From contig CADAJF010000001.1 in the NCBI GenBank assembly GCA_902788175.1, positions 1 to 64,000 of the forward strand: 64,000 bases of DNA, written 5' to 3'. Below are positions 48,684 through 58,213 of this stretch, piece by piece (position 1 is the stretch's first letter; every line of letters starts with the position of its first letter). The notes under the pieces are model-generated. The model was not told the DNA's origin, searched no databases, and worked only from the letters and a program-made list of their open reading frames with translations. Source of the DNA: an uncultured Bacteroidia bacterium (GTDB lineage Bacteria; Bacteroidota; Bacteroidia; Bacteroidales; UBA932). The translations under genes were made by a program, and so were the position numbers.

Positions 48684-49495
48684 GGAATGTCGACTTCGAC
48701 AATATCGGAGTAGTTCCACCTGCGGGTGCCGCTGCCACGGGGCGTGTCGTAGTTGATGCGCGCGGCTGCGCGGATGAAGACTTTCTGTCCGGAGAGTATC
48801 GTTCCGTTCGACTTGACCGTAACATTGGTTCCCAGAAGGTCTTCGAACGACGATCCTTCATAAGAGACGGAACTTGACCACCTTGAGTCGCGGGCGCGGT
48901 AACCGGCTGTAGATGAGTAGCTGACAAAAAGCTGCACGTCTGTCACATTGGCATACGATTCCTTCCAGTCACCGGATTTCCCGATGGCGGCCTTGAGCTC
49001 CTCGCGCGATGTTGCACGGGTCACTTTCACGTGGGCCGTAATCTTGCCGGCACTGACCTGAGGGGAGCCAACGAACTCGACATTGAGGAAAGGCTGAACT
49101 GAGAAGTTCACTTCCTTTTCTCCTTTGAGATGGATGTTGACACTTTCGTCTTTCATGACAGTGCCTTCGGCGTTCTCGATTACGACAGGCACGAAAGGTC
49201 CGTCGATGCGGATGTTGTAGTCTGCTTCGAAAAGACGGGCGTTGCGGAAGGTCCCGTCAGGCTTGCAGTAGAAGTCCAGAGGAGTTACGTTGCCCTCCCA
49301 GCTGGTCTCGATAAGGCGGACGCGAATGCCTTCGGAGCCCTGGTCGGTCAGCACGGGCGCTCCTGTCTTGGAATCCACGACGCTTCCGTAGAGAACCTCC
49401 GAAGGGGCGTCGTAATTGTCCAGCTCAAACAGTTCGCATGAGACCGCACACACCGTGAGCAAAAACATACATATAGGAAGTGGAAAACTTTTCAT
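48680..49495 (-). CDS. DUF3823 lipoprotein
   Basis: A 271-residue protein with a lipobox (LTVCAVSC). An N-terminal carboxypeptidase-regulatory-like domain (LYGSVVDSKTGAPVLTDQG) is followed by a second beta domain with FVSYSSTAGYRARDSRWS. DUF3823 proteins occur after susD in many Bacteroidetes loci and are likely surface glycan-binding or assembly partners; direct function is not established. It lies 6 bases downstream of susD. Confidence 0.85.
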   Translation of the reverse strand: MKSFPLPICMFLLTVCAVSCELFELDNYDAPSEVLYGSVVDSKTGAPVLTDQGSEGIRVRLIETSWEGNVTPLDFYCKPDGTFRNARLFEADYNIRIDGPFVPVVIENAEGTVMKDESVNIHLKGEKEVNFSVQPFLNVEFVGSPQVSAGKITAHVKVTRATSREELKAAIGKSGDWKESYANVTDVQLFVSYSSTAGYRARDSRWSSSVSYEGSSFEDLLGTNVTVKSNGTILSGQKVFIRAAARINYDTPRGSGTRRWNYSDIVEVDIP

Positions 49496-49501
49496 AATAT
49501 G

Positions 49502-51574
49502 CTATCTGTTTGGCTGTTGATCAATATACGCACTTTTCGAGACTTCTCCGCCGGGGATGGCGAAATAATAGTCTATCGTGTCATAAAGAAACTCTTTTTC
49601 GCGTGCGAACTGCCAGTTTGCATCGAAGAAGAACTTCTTGTCCACTGAACTGTAGAAAGGATAGAGTCCCCGGAGACGGTATCCGGCAGTATTTCCAATG
49701 CAGCTGTAATTTCGAACTTCGCCCCAGAAGCCTGAACGCGCTTCGTAGTGCTGGACTCGCCAGCGGCGGACATCCCACTTCGACTTGTGCTCGAAGGCAA
49801 GCTCCTTGCGGCGCTCGCGGCGAACGATGTTGCGGCTGTCGATGTCTGCCTTCAGCGGCTGGGTGAGGGCATCGGCTCCCGCGCGTTCCCTGATGTCCGT
49901 GATTGCCTGCGTCGCCACCGCGAGCATGTCGTCGCCTTCAACCGGGCATGCGGCACCTGCGAGTGAAAGTTCGACCCCTGCCTCGGCGGCTGCGAGGAGC
50001 ACGTCGGCATAGCGCATGAGGATCCATGGTTGCTCGCTCTTGCCCTCGCCGTGCAGGAACGCAGGATCGGGATTGAGCCACTTGCGCAGGTAGAATCCGG
50101 ACAGATTGGCCTCGTTGCTCGAGCCGTCGCCGGCGTAGAACGGGCCGTTCGCACCGGAAGCGTTCATCTTCACTCCGTCGACATCGACCTGGACCTGCAT
50201 CGATCCCGAGTAGGGGCTCATAACGAGTCTGCCGTCAGAGAATGCGCTACTGTTCTGGTAGAAGTTCGAGGTGGCGCGTCCGTATGAATAGTCGTCCCAC
50301 AGAGGAGAGATCGGAGTGCTTCCTGTATAGATGCCCGTGTAGAGCTCGATTTCCTCTTCGCGGAACTCGTCGCCGGGAAGGATGACGTATGCACGCAGAC
50401 GAGGCTCCGCGTTTGCGAAGAAATCCATCGTGGTGTCGTATTCCAGATAATGTCCGCTGGTGGGGGAGCTTCCGTCGGTAACTCTTATGGTTCCGTCTGC
50501 ATAGCGGTCGAATCCGTCGAACAGTTCCACGAAGTCGAGGGTAGGGCAGCTGCCCGAGCAGAGAGGATAACGGAAAATGTAAGGAGAGCAGTAAGCGTCG
50601 ATCGAGTGGGTGTACGAAGGGTAAGAATACTTGCGGATCAGGATTGCCTCCTTGTTGGAAGTCACGTCGCTGAACAGGTCTACCATATTCTTGTACTGCG
50701 CTTCGCGGTCGCCGTCTTTCCATGCGTTCTTGTAGAGGCCGTAGCGGCCCGAATCCATTACGGCGCGGGCTGCCTTGTATGCTTCGGAGAAGTAGCGGAT
50801 GCTGGCTGCCTGCCAGGTGCTCTCGTCGAAGCCGATGACCCTGACACCTGTCTTTTCGCCAAGACCTGTAAGTCGCCCGGGAACGGTCTCGTTGTACTTG
50901 GCGACAGAGCCGGCATAAAGCATCGCCTCTGCCTTGTAGGCGAGGGCTGCGTAACGGTTTGCGTATCCGTCGACTGACCCGGTTTCAGGGAGAAGCTGCG
51001 CGGCCATGTCGAAATCCGCACAGATCTGATTCCATGTCTCCTCCTCTTTCGCGCGCGGAACCTCGAGTTTGTCGGCATCGTTCGGATATGCGATCGTATG
51101 GGTTACGAGCGGAATACCGCCGAAGCGGCGTGCCATCTGGTAGAAGGCCATTGCGCGGGCGAAGTATCCCGTTCCGATGTATTCGTTGAGCGCGATCTCC
51201 GAGAATGCGCCGCTGTGCTCCGGCATGGTCTCGATAAGATGGTTTGCATAGTAGATGAGCTTGAAAGCCTCGCCCCAGTACGGGGTGCTTTCGCCGCGGA
51301 AGGTCTGGCAGACTCCGTCGCGGTTGACTGCCTCACCGCAGCCGTCGATGCCGGGGGCGTTGAGCCAGCCGCTATAATCGAAGCCCCACTCCGCCATGTA
51401 CTTGAAATCTTCCCAAGGCATGAGGCTGTAGATCTTTGCCATGTAGATCTCGACACCGTTCTCCGAGTTGAGAAGCTCGTCGTCGGTGACGATGTTTTTC
51501 GGAGGAAGATAGAGGTCGATGCATGAACTCAGCAAGAGGCTGGAAACTGCTATGATAAAGCCGTATTTTTTCAT
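49502..51574 (-). CDS. susD: SusD-like surface glycan-binding lipoprotein
   Basis: A 690-residue protein with a lipobox (SSLLLSSC). Family features: an early DLYLPPKNIVTDDELLNSE, TPR helices with YYANHLIETM and YFARAMAFYQMARRFGGIPLV, and a C-terminal REERRKELAFE-like stretch (IVRRERRKELAFEHKSKWD). SusD-like proteins cap the SusC barrel on the cell surface and present oligosaccharides. It is longer than typical SusD (about 550), mainly in the middle. The partner SusC is immediately upstream. Confidence 0.93.
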   Translation of the reverse strand: MKKYGFIIAVSSLLLSSCIDLYLPPKNIVTDDELLNSENGVEIYMAKIYSLMPWEDFKYMAEWGFDYSGWLNAPGIDGCGEAVNRDGVCQTFRGESTPYWGEAFKLIYYANHLIETMPEHSGAFSEIALNEYIGTGYFARAMAFYQMARRFGGIPLVTHTIAYPNDADKLEVPRAKEEETWNQICADFDMAAQLLPETGSVDGYANRYAALAYKAEAMLYAGSVAKYNETVPGRLTGLGEKTGVRVIGFDESTWQAASIRYFSEAYKAARAVMDSGRYGLYKNAWKDGDREAQYKNMVDLFSDVTSNKEAILIRKYSYPSYTHSIDAYCSPYIFRYPLCSGSCPTLDFVELFDGFDRYADGTIRVTDGSSPTSGHYLEYDTTMDFFANAEPRLRAYVILPGDEFREEEIELYTGIYTGSTPISPLWDDYSYGRATSNFYQNSSAFSDGRLVMSPYSGSMQVQVDVDGVKMNASGANGPFYAGDGSSNEANLSGFYLRKWLNPDPAFLHGEGKSEQPWILMRYADVLLAAAEAGVELSLAGAACPVEGDDMLAVATQAITDIRERAGADALTQPLKADIDSRNIVRRERRKELAFEHKSKWDVRRWRVQHYEARSGFWGEVRNYSCIGNTAGYRLRGLYPFYSSVDKKFFFDANWQFAREKEFLYDTIDYYFAIPGGEVSKSAYIDQQPNR

Positions 51575-51586
51575 CTTTAGCTCCTC

Positions 51587-54500
51587 CTAAAAATTTAAGT
51601 TGAGACCTACCGTGACCGTCTTGTTGAGAGGGTACATCCTTCCGTAGTCGGAATCCGGGTGCTCCGGATCGACGTATTTCATACCGGTCAGCGTGAAAAT
51701 GTTGTAAGCGTTGGCGAAGATTCTCAGGCTCGTGTTCCTGAGTCCGAAATCCTGCAACGTGTAACCAAGTTCGATGCTCTTCAGGCGCAGATAACTTGTG
51801 CTGACTCTGTTGAAGGAAGAGTTCTTCAGAGGTGAGTGGCCTGTAAAGGCATGATCCCCGCTCACCCAGGCGAGAGTCTGGTCGAAAGGATTGACCATCT
51901 CGGCCGCAGGGTGCCAGCGGTCCAGATAAAGGTCGAGCGCACCGCCCCCGAAGGTGCCCCAAATCGAGTACAGAGGCTCGTCATACATATAAGAACCGAG
52001 GGCGGAACCCTGGAACAGGATGCTGAAGTCAAAGTTTTTCCAGCTTCCGTCGATGGAGAGCGAGTAGTTCATCCAAGGAGTCTGGTCGAAAGCGTATGGA
52101 TGCTCGTCCAGGCCGTTGATTTCACCGTCTTCGTTCCAGTCGACGTATTTATAATCTCCGGGAAGCAGATTGTTCTCCTTGAACTGTCCGTATGTCCAGA
52201 TATCTTCCCAGCCGGTGAACCTGCCTGCGCTTTCGTATCCGAACTGGATGCCCTGATAACGGTTCGTGAGATTGTCGTTGCGCCAGCGGTCGTAGCTGTT
52301 TCCATAAGGACCCTGGCCGAGAGCCGTAAGATATTTCTGGCGGGTGATTGTGGCGATACCCTTCACTGCGTAACGGAAGTCTCCGATCTTGTTGCGGTGG
52401 CTGAGTTCGAGTTCGAGTCCAAGGTTCATGTCGGAGTTGAGGTTCTCCACCGGAGCGGAGTTGCCGACGACGGTCGGAAGGGAAGAGGAATTGCGTGCGA
52501 AGATACCGGTCCTCGTGCGCATGAAGTAATCGAAGGTGAACCCGAATAATCCGTCCCAGGCCTCGAAGTCGACACCCACATTGAAAGAATGGGAGGTGAG
52601 CCAGGAGATTTTGGTGTTGGGAAGCGATGAGGCGTCGGCTCCTTTCACCACGCTGCCGTCGAACAGATATGCGCCGGCATAGCCGTTGTAGCTGCCCTGG
52701 GTCGGGTTGTGCGCTCCGGCGGGATAGGTGTAACCTGTAATCCACTGATAGTTGAGGCCGCTGTCGTCGCCGAGCGTGCCGTAGCTGATCCTGAACTTGA
52801 ACTGGTTGATGAACGACAGGAAGGAAAGATCCTTGAACCATGGTTCCTGCGAGATGCGCCAGCCTGCGGAGATTGAAGGGAAAAATCCCCATTCATATCC
52901 GGGTGCGAACTTGGAAGAACCGTCGTAGCGGAACTGACCTTCAAGCAGATAACGCCCGTCGTAAGAGTAGTTGAGGCGTCCGATGAAAGACTGGTAAGCC
53001 AGGTCGTAGAATGAGCCTATGTTGCTGTCGATGCCGACGAAGGTCGACTCGACGTTGTCCTTGAGGGCGGTGAAATACGGAGAACTGAAGATGAGGTCGC
53101 CGTAGAAGTAGTAATTGTCGCCGGCCCTGCGCTGAACCTCCATGCCGAGCATGGCCCCGACTTCGTGTTTGTCGAAGGTGCGCTCGTAGTTGAGCAGTAT
53201 CTGGGCCATCATCTGCTGTTTGGTATAGTTCTGGCGCGTAAGCCTGTCGGTGTGGTCGGCGTATGCCTTAGCGAGATACTCTCCCGTCAGTTCGTTCTTA
53301 GCATAGAGGTTGTAGGACTTGCGGAAGGCCTCGTTGTCGTCCAGGCGGAAATCGAAGCTGCCCATGCCCTTGAGCGAAAGGCCCTTCAGGAAATCTGTGA
53401 GAGTGCCGAAGTCATATTCCAGCGAGATGGAAGACTGGAACTGTTTCTGCCTGTATTTCTTGTATCCGGACACCTCGGAGCTCATCATGGCGACGGTGTT
53501 CTGTTCGAGATTGAGACCTTCGTAGTTGAGCATCGTCCGCCCTTCGTCTGCGTAAGCAGGGAAGAGGACGCCCTGTTTCCAGAGGTTGCGGATAAGGGTC
53601 ACTGCGTCAGAATCAGGAGTGTTCCTTTCGTCGGCAAGACCGCTGATGTTCAGGTTAATCTTGAGACCTTGGACCAGTTCTGCCGTGATGTTCGAGCGCA
53701 GATTGTATTTGTTGTAATTAAGGTCTCCGCTCTTGAAGAAGCTCTGCTGATATTGATATCCCATGCTGACATAGTACTGGATCTTCCCGGTGCCTCCGGA
53801 GATGCTTATGTCGTGCTGGCTCTGAGGAGCCCAGCCGGAAAATACAAGAGAGTTCCAATCCTCTGCCGTGCGGGAGCCGTTCCGGTAGAGGTCCATGTAG
53901 TCCCGGGTGAAGGCGATGGTTCCGGTCCCGTCGGACTTGTTCATCGATTGCTCGTTGTAGAGGGTCATCGCATCGATGGCGCCGGCAAGTTCAGGCATAG
54001 TCGAAGGGAACTGGAAGGTGAAAGAGCCGTTGTACCTGACTTCGTTCTTGCCTTCTCCGCCCGATTTGGTGGTAACGAGCAGAACTCCGTTGCCTCCCCG
54101 CAGGCCATAGATGGCTGCCGATGCATCCTTGAGCACGGAGACGTTGTCTATGTCGTTTGCATTGAGCCGCTGGAAGTCTTCAATCGTACGGGGGACGCCG
54201 TCGATGATGACGAGCGGACTGCCAAGGCCGCGGATATCGAAACTATTGCTGTAGCTGCCCGGCTCGGCGGATTTCTGCCAGACGCGCACTCCGGGGAGCC
54301 GGCCGGTGAGCATGTTCTGAGGGTTCTCGGATTTGGTTCTGAGCATGTCGTCGCCATTGACCCCGGCAACGGATCCTGTTATTGAGCCTTTCTTCCTTGT
54401 GCCGTAGCCTACGACCACGACGCTCTCCAGATAGGTGCTGTCCTCGGAAAGGACCGCATTGATTTCGCTGCGGCCGTCCACGCTCTCAAAGTGCGTGGTG

Positions 54501-54727
54501 TATCCCAGACAGGAGAATACCAGGATCGCGTCAAAAGGAGCCGTGATGATATAATGTCCGTCCAGGTCGGTTGCCGTACCGGATGAAGTGCCCTTGATGA
54601 GCACGCTCGTGCCCGCAAGCGGCTGCCCGGTCCCGTCGAAGACGGTTCCGGTGATACGTATCGTCTGGGCGGAGAGGCTCAGCGCGATCAGCAATCCTGT
54701 GATTGAGAGAATCAACCTTCGTCCCAT
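51587..54727 (-). CDS. susC: SusC-like TonB-dependent outer-membrane transporter
   Basis: A 1046-residue protein: signal peptide, a carboxypeptidase D regulatory-like domain near 23-110 (TGTVFDGTGQPLAGTSVLIK), a TonB-box region with SVVVVGYGTRKKGSITGSVA, a plug with GLGSPLVIIDGVPR and SAAIYGLRGGNGVLLVTTK, and a large beta-barrel ending NKTVTVGLNLNF with terminal Phe. It imports glycan oligosaccharides with SusD, here presumably mannan fragments. No extra N-terminal signalling domain is present. Confidence 0.95.
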   Translation of the reverse strand: MGRRLILSITGLLIALSLSAQTIRITGTVFDGTGQPLAGTSVLIKGTSSGTATDLDGHYIITAPFDAILVFSCLGYTTHFESVDGRSEINAVLSEDSTYLESVVVVGYGTRKKGSITGSVAGVNGDDMLRTKSENPQNMLTGRLPGVRVWQKSAEPGSYSNSFDIRGLGSPLVIIDGVPRTIEDFQRLNANDIDNVSVLKDASAAIYGLRGGNGVLLVTTKSGGEGKNEVRYNGSFTFQFPSTMPELAGAIDAMTLYNEQSMNKSDGTGTIAFTRDYMDLYRNGSRTAEDWNSLVFSGWAPQSQHDISISGGTGKIQYYVSMGYQYQQSFFKSGDLNYNKYNLRSNITAELVQGLKINLNISGLADERNTPDSDAVTLIRNLWKQGVLFPAYADEGRTMLNYEGLNLEQNTVAMMSSEVSGYKKYRQKQFQSSISLEYDFGTLTDFLKGLSLKGMGSFDFRLDDNEAFRKSYNLYAKNELTGEYLAKAYADHTDRLTRQNYTKQQMMAQILLNYERTFDKHEVGAMLGMEVQRRAGDNYYFYGDLIFSSPYFTALKDNVESTFVGIDSNIGSFYDLAYQSFIGRLNYSYDGRYLLEGQFRYDGSSKFAPGYEWGFFPSISAGWRISQEPWFKDLSFLSFINQFKFRISYGTLGDDSGLNYQWITGYTYPAGAHNPTQGSYNGYAGAYLFDGSVVKGADASSLPNTKISWLTSHSFNVGVDFEAWDGLFGFTFDYFMRTRTGIFARNSSSLPTVVGNSAPVENLNSDMNLGLELELSHRNKIGDFRYAVKGIATITRQKYLTALGQGPYGNSYDRWRNDNLTNRYQGIQFGYESAGRFTGWEDIWTYGQFKENNLLPGDYKYVDWNEDGEINGLDEHPYAFDQTPWMNYSLSIDGSWKNFDFSILFQGSALGSYMYDEPLYSIWGTFGGGALDLYLDRWHPAAEMVNPFDQTLAWVSGDHAFTGHSPLKNSSFNRVSTSYLRLKSIELGYTLQDFGLRNTSLRIFANAYNIFTLTGMKYVDPEHPDSDYGRMYPLNKTVTVGLNLNF

Positions 54728-54736
54728 ATAGTCGTA

Positions 54737-56194
54737 TTACTTTTTATTTAGGATATAGTGCGCCAATACCGCATATTCCGTGGCGTAGGCGAATTCGAAC
54801 ATGCCCTCAGTCTTGCAGTAGGTCTGGATGGTGTTCCATGGACAGAGCAGGTTCGGTGGAAGCAACCCCTTGTAAAGATTGTTCTCGAATGCGTAGTCGA
54901 GGTTGTGCTGGAAGCTCATGACCTGAAGATCTACGTTCGGGTAGTAAGGCGACACGTCCACCCAACCGCGCAGCAGTACGCAGTTGAACCAGTTGGAGAA
55001 ACCGTCGACCGGATATTCGTAGCATCCCTCGATACCGTCAGACTTGACGGCGAAGTTGCGGAATGCTGCGGAAGAGGTGTAGGTCATATCGTCCAGATAT
55101 GCAGGCTCTCCCGTAATTCTGTAAAGGTCGGCAGCGCCCGAGAGCATCGTACCCGTATTGTACGTGTAAAACTCTCCGCTTGCGCGCTGTTCTTCGTTGT
55201 TGGCCCTGTAGGTCACGCCGTCTACCTCCTCATAGTTGACGCCGTCGCCTTTGGCCCCAAGCATGTCGTAATAGACGCCCTTGTTCTTGTTGTAGAGATT
55301 GTTCTTCTGGAAATCGTAGACCTTGCGCGCATACATAAGGTAGTATTCGCTCTTGTCCATCGTCTCCACGAGTCTTTTCTTGTCGGTTCCGATATAATGG
55401 TGCTCGGCCGTCACATCCTTATCCTTGTAGTGTTCGGCAAGGCGGACGAGCGGGCTTATGAAAGGACCGTTCGAGCACGAGTGTTTGGTGATGTATCCCG
55501 GCCCCCAGACGATGCCCCCGTGCTCGGTGCCGTCGCTCTTGAGGGTACAGTCCCAGCCGTCGATGACATAGGATGCAAGATATTCGGCCTTGACCAGATA
55601 TTTTTCTTCTCCGGTGATCCTGTAGGAGTGGAGAAGTTCGCGTACGAGCCACTCCTGGTCGTCGTAGACGTTGTTGATTCCGTCGACGGCTGCCGTATGG
55701 GGGCTGGTTCCGCGGTTTACTCCGTAAACGGACCAGTCCGCACGGCCGGTGTATGAGATCAGGCTGAAGGTCCCTTCATACCAGTCGAGGCCGCTGATCA
55801 GTTCGGAGAGAACCCCGCTCCATGTGCCGTAATACTGATCATAGAGCGAGGCGTCTCCGGCTTCTTTAAGTTCTGAGATCCCTGCGAGAAAAGCGTTGAC
55901 GGCTTCGATCGAAGACGTGTACATCCAGACGCTGGCCTTCTCCGACGGGCGGGTGCCAGTGAATGGGTTGTAGTACCTGTACATGGTCTTGCCGTCGAAA
56001 TAGAAATTCCTGGCCGCCTCCAGAATCCGGAGGGAGCGTGTCAAGTCCTGTTTTGCGTCGGAAAGTGCGTCTTTTTTATCCGTCGGCTGCACCTCGATGG
56101 GATCGTCAGGATCTGCAGGCGTACTTTCCGTACACGCAGTACAGCTGGACAGGAAAGCCAGCAGTACTGCATATAGGAAAAGGGTTCGTTTCAT
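54737..56194 (-). CDS. GH76 endo-alpha-1,6-mannanase lipoprotein
   Basis: A 485-residue lipoprotein (LLAFLSSC) likely on the cell surface. The alpha/alpha-barrel fold is suggested by repeated helices, and NNVYDDQEWLVRELL near residue 178 holds the paired aspartates that are catalytic in GH76. RYYNPFTGTRPSEKASVWMY and YNTGTMLSGAADLYRITG are other conserved parts. Known GH76 enzymes of gut Bacteroidetes cut the alpha-1,6-mannan backbone. It lies between susC and the binding lipoprotein gene, with a 1-base overlap upstream. Confidence 0.88.
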   Translation of the reverse strand: MKRTLFLYAVLLAFLSSCTACTESTPADPDDPIEVQPTDKKDALSDAKQDLTRSLRILEAARNFYFDGKTMYRYYNPFTGTRPSEKASVWMYTSSIEAVNAFLAGISELKEAGDASLYDQYYGTWSGVLSELISGLDWYEGTFSLISYTGRADWSVYGVNRGTSPHTAAVDGINNVYDDQEWLVRELLHSYRITGEEKYLVKAEYLASYVIDGWDCTLKSDGTEHGGIVWGPGYITKHSCSNGPFISPLVRLAEHYKDKDVTAEHHYIGTDKKRLVETMDKSEYYLMYARKVYDFQKNNLYNKNKGVYYDMLGAKGDGVNYEEVDGVTYRANNEEQRASGEFYTYNTGTMLSGAADLYRITGEPAYLDDMTYTSSAAFRNFAVKSDGIEGCYEYPVDGFSNWFNCVLLRGWVDVSPYYPNVDLQVMSFQHNLDYAFENNLYKGLLPPNLLCPWNTIQTYCKTEGMFEFAYATEYAVLAHYILNKK

Positions 56195-58062
56195 TATTCA
56201 AGTACGATGCTGTGGAAAGCGAGCTTGCACTCGTCGTCGTTCTCCTCGCCCTTGTAGACAGCTATGGCGATGATTACGTTGCTGCCGTCGTAAGCAGAGA
56301 GGTCGAACACAAGTTTGGTGTAGTCGTCAGGGTTGTCCTTTCCGCCACCCTCGCTGATCATCTTGTATGCGCCGTCAGTTCTCTCGAGAATATTGCGGTC
56401 GTCCGGTCCCTTAAGGGTCTCCGACGCCTCGAGGTTGGCAACTTTGCAGTCCTCGGTAATGGCGATGACCTTGAACCAGGTTGCGTTGTTGGTGTTGAAG
56501 TTACGTACGCGCATGGTCATCTTATCTGACCCTGCTGCGATAGGGAGCTTGGCGTATATGTAAGCCTGAGGCTCGTCGAGCGAAGCTGCAGTGCCTCCGC
56601 CGTTGGTCTTGATCACGAAGCCCTCGCCGGGGAAAGGCTCGGTGTCTTTGTGGACAGGAACCATAGCCCAGTATCCCATGAGGTGATTCTGGCTGCGCCA
56701 GGAACCGTATGCTTCGGCGTAGTTGTCGCGGTCGCCGCCGATCTCGGAGATCCCGGTGAAAACCTTGGTCTGGGTGACAGGCATCGTAGAGCGGACCATT
56801 TCCTTGGTCATGTGCCAGTTGGTTCCAACCTCCGTGAGTTCTTCGCCCGGGCACCATCCCCAGTCGCTCGGACGCTCCTTGGCGAAGACGATGCGGCGAA
56901 GTACGAGCTGATGCCAATAGTCACCGGTCTCTGCGCGGTAGATGCCGATAGCGATGTAGATGGTCTTTCCGATGTAAGCGCTGAGGTCGTATTCGAAGTC
57001 CGGACGATCGCCGTCACCGTTGGTGTAGCTGTCGTTGTCGTACTCGCAGATTCCGCCGATTCTCACGCCGGTAGGGTCAGCTGCGGTGGGATCTACTACC
57101 ATGACGCCGAACTTTGCAAGTCCTCCGTGAGTGCGGAGCTTCAGGTACATCTTGCAGTTGTCGGCAGTGATAGCCTTGCGGCCGAACACATAGGAGTCGA
57201 AGTTCTCAAGGTCGGCGGGGTTGTCCTGATGTCCCTGGTTTGCGTCATTCCTGATCTGGACGGTAGTTCCCTCATTCTGCTCCTCAAGCCACCCGATGTG
57301 TGAGTAGCCGACATAGCAGTAGAAGAAGTCGGTAGACCAGTCGAAGTGCGGATAGTCGTCTCCGTTGCGTCCGCCTCTGAACTCATTGTAGCTCCAGTCC
57401 TGGGCTGCGGCTTCGAGCTGGGAGAGTGTGAGTTCAGGGAGAACCTCGAGCGCGCTCATGTTGATGGCATCAAGCGTGACGACGTACTTGTCTGCCGCCT
57501 TGAAATCGGTCTTTGCGACCGTCTTCTCGACTGTAGGGCAACCTTTGGCCGTGAAGGTGAGTTTGTAGTTGTCCAGGATAAGGTTCTCGAACTTGAAAGC
57601 ACCGTCAGCAGCGGTCACGAGAGTCTGTGCTCCGCCGTTGAGGTTTACGGTTACATCAGCGAGAGGGGCTTCTCCCATATAGACAACGCCCTCGATCACT
57701 GCGCAGGCAACTTCCATGATTGCATCGGCAGTAGCAACGCCATCCTTGAACGAAGCGGCTGTGAGGGCGATGGTTGCATCGGCGAAGCCGGTCTTCTTGA
57801 ATACTACGCTGCACTTGTCCTGAGGTACGTTCGCGATAGAGTAGGTACCGTCTGCTGCGGTAACGGCTGTAAGCTCTCCGACTGCGACATTTACGTCTGC
57901 AAGTGCAGAACCGTCGTCTGCGGTAACGGTTCCCCGTACCGTTCCGGTCTTGGTCGCCGGAGTGTTTTCTTTAGACTTCCCTTCCTTGTTGCAGGATGTG
58001 GCTGCTATTGATCCGACCAGAAGAAGGCCGGCCATCATCAAAAAAAGATGTTTTGTTTTCAT
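56194..58062 (-). CDS. Surface glycan-binding-type lipoprotein with duplicated modules
   Basis: A 622-residue lipoprotein (SIAATSC). Residues about 40-200 hold two carboxypeptidase-regulatory-like beta domains (GTVRGTVTADDGSALADVNV; IEGVVYMGEAPLADVTVNL). Two similar jelly-roll-like modules follow, each with a strand such as FEYDLSAYIGKTIYIAIGIY or LVFDLSAYDGSNVIIAIAVY near the end, as in carbohydrate-binding folds. No enzyme motif is seen. As the first gene of the locus it probably binds mannan at the surface, though binding is inferred. Confidence 0.75.
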   Translation of the reverse strand: MKTKHLFLMMAGLLLVGSIAATSCNKEGKSKENTPATKTGTVRGTVTADDGSALADVNVAVGELTAVTAADGTYSIANVPQDKCSVVFKKTGFADATIALTAASFKDGVATADAIMEVACAVIEGVVYMGEAPLADVTVNLNGGAQTLVTAADGAFKFENLILDNYKLTFTAKGCPTVEKTVAKTDFKAADKYVVTLDAINMSALEVLPELTLSQLEAAAQDWSYNEFRGGRNGDDYPHFDWSTDFFYCYVGYSHIGWLEEQNEGTTVQIRNDANQGHQDNPADLENFDSYVFGRKAITADNCKMYLKLRTHGGLAKFGVMVVDPTAADPTGVRIGGICEYDNDSYTNGDGDRPDFEYDLSAYIGKTIYIAIGIYRAETGDYWHQLVLRRIVFAKERPSDWGWCPGEELTEVGTNWHMTKEMVRSTMPVTQTKVFTGISEIGGDRDNYAEAYGSWRSQNHLMGYWAMVPVHKDTEPFPGEGFVIKTNGGGTAASLDEPQAYIYAKLPIAAGSDKMTMRVRNFNTNNATWFKVIAITEDCKVANLEASETLKGPDDRNILERTDGAYKMISEGGGKDNPDDYTKLVFDLSAYDGSNVIIAIAVYKGEENDDECKLAFHSIVLE

Positions 58063-58105
58063 GTGGTTTGTATTAATGGGTTTGGAGTTAGCGTTATTTT
58101 ACACG

Positions 58106-58113
58106 CAAAACTA
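58106..58113 (-). promoter_or_regulatory. Promoter -7 motif for the mannan operon
   Basis: The minus strand reads TAGTTTTG (TAnnTTTG), 44 bases before the start at 58062. Confidence 0.6.
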
Positions 58114-58133
58114 AAACCATTAGATTAACTTGT

Positions 58134-58212
58134 CGGTTATTTATGGATTAATTTGCGAATTATTTTTGTTAATCGGGTTATTTTTTTAATTTTCGGGGTA
58201 TATCCGGTTAAT
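58134..58212. promoter_or_regulatory. CGGTTAW direct repeats between mannan operon and regulator
   Basis: CGGTTATT at 58134, CGGGTTATT at 58174 and CGGTTAAT at 58205, with a related CGGGGTATA at 58193, in an A/T-rich divergent promoter region. They may be binding sites for the regulator encoded next door. A TATTTTTG at 58161-58168 could be the regulator's own -7 motif. Confidence 0.45.
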
Positions 58213-58213
58213 T

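Noticed and set aside
53165..54385. A 406-codon open frame on the plus strand
   Set aside because: Antisense to the plug and early barrel of susC; no signal peptide or motif.
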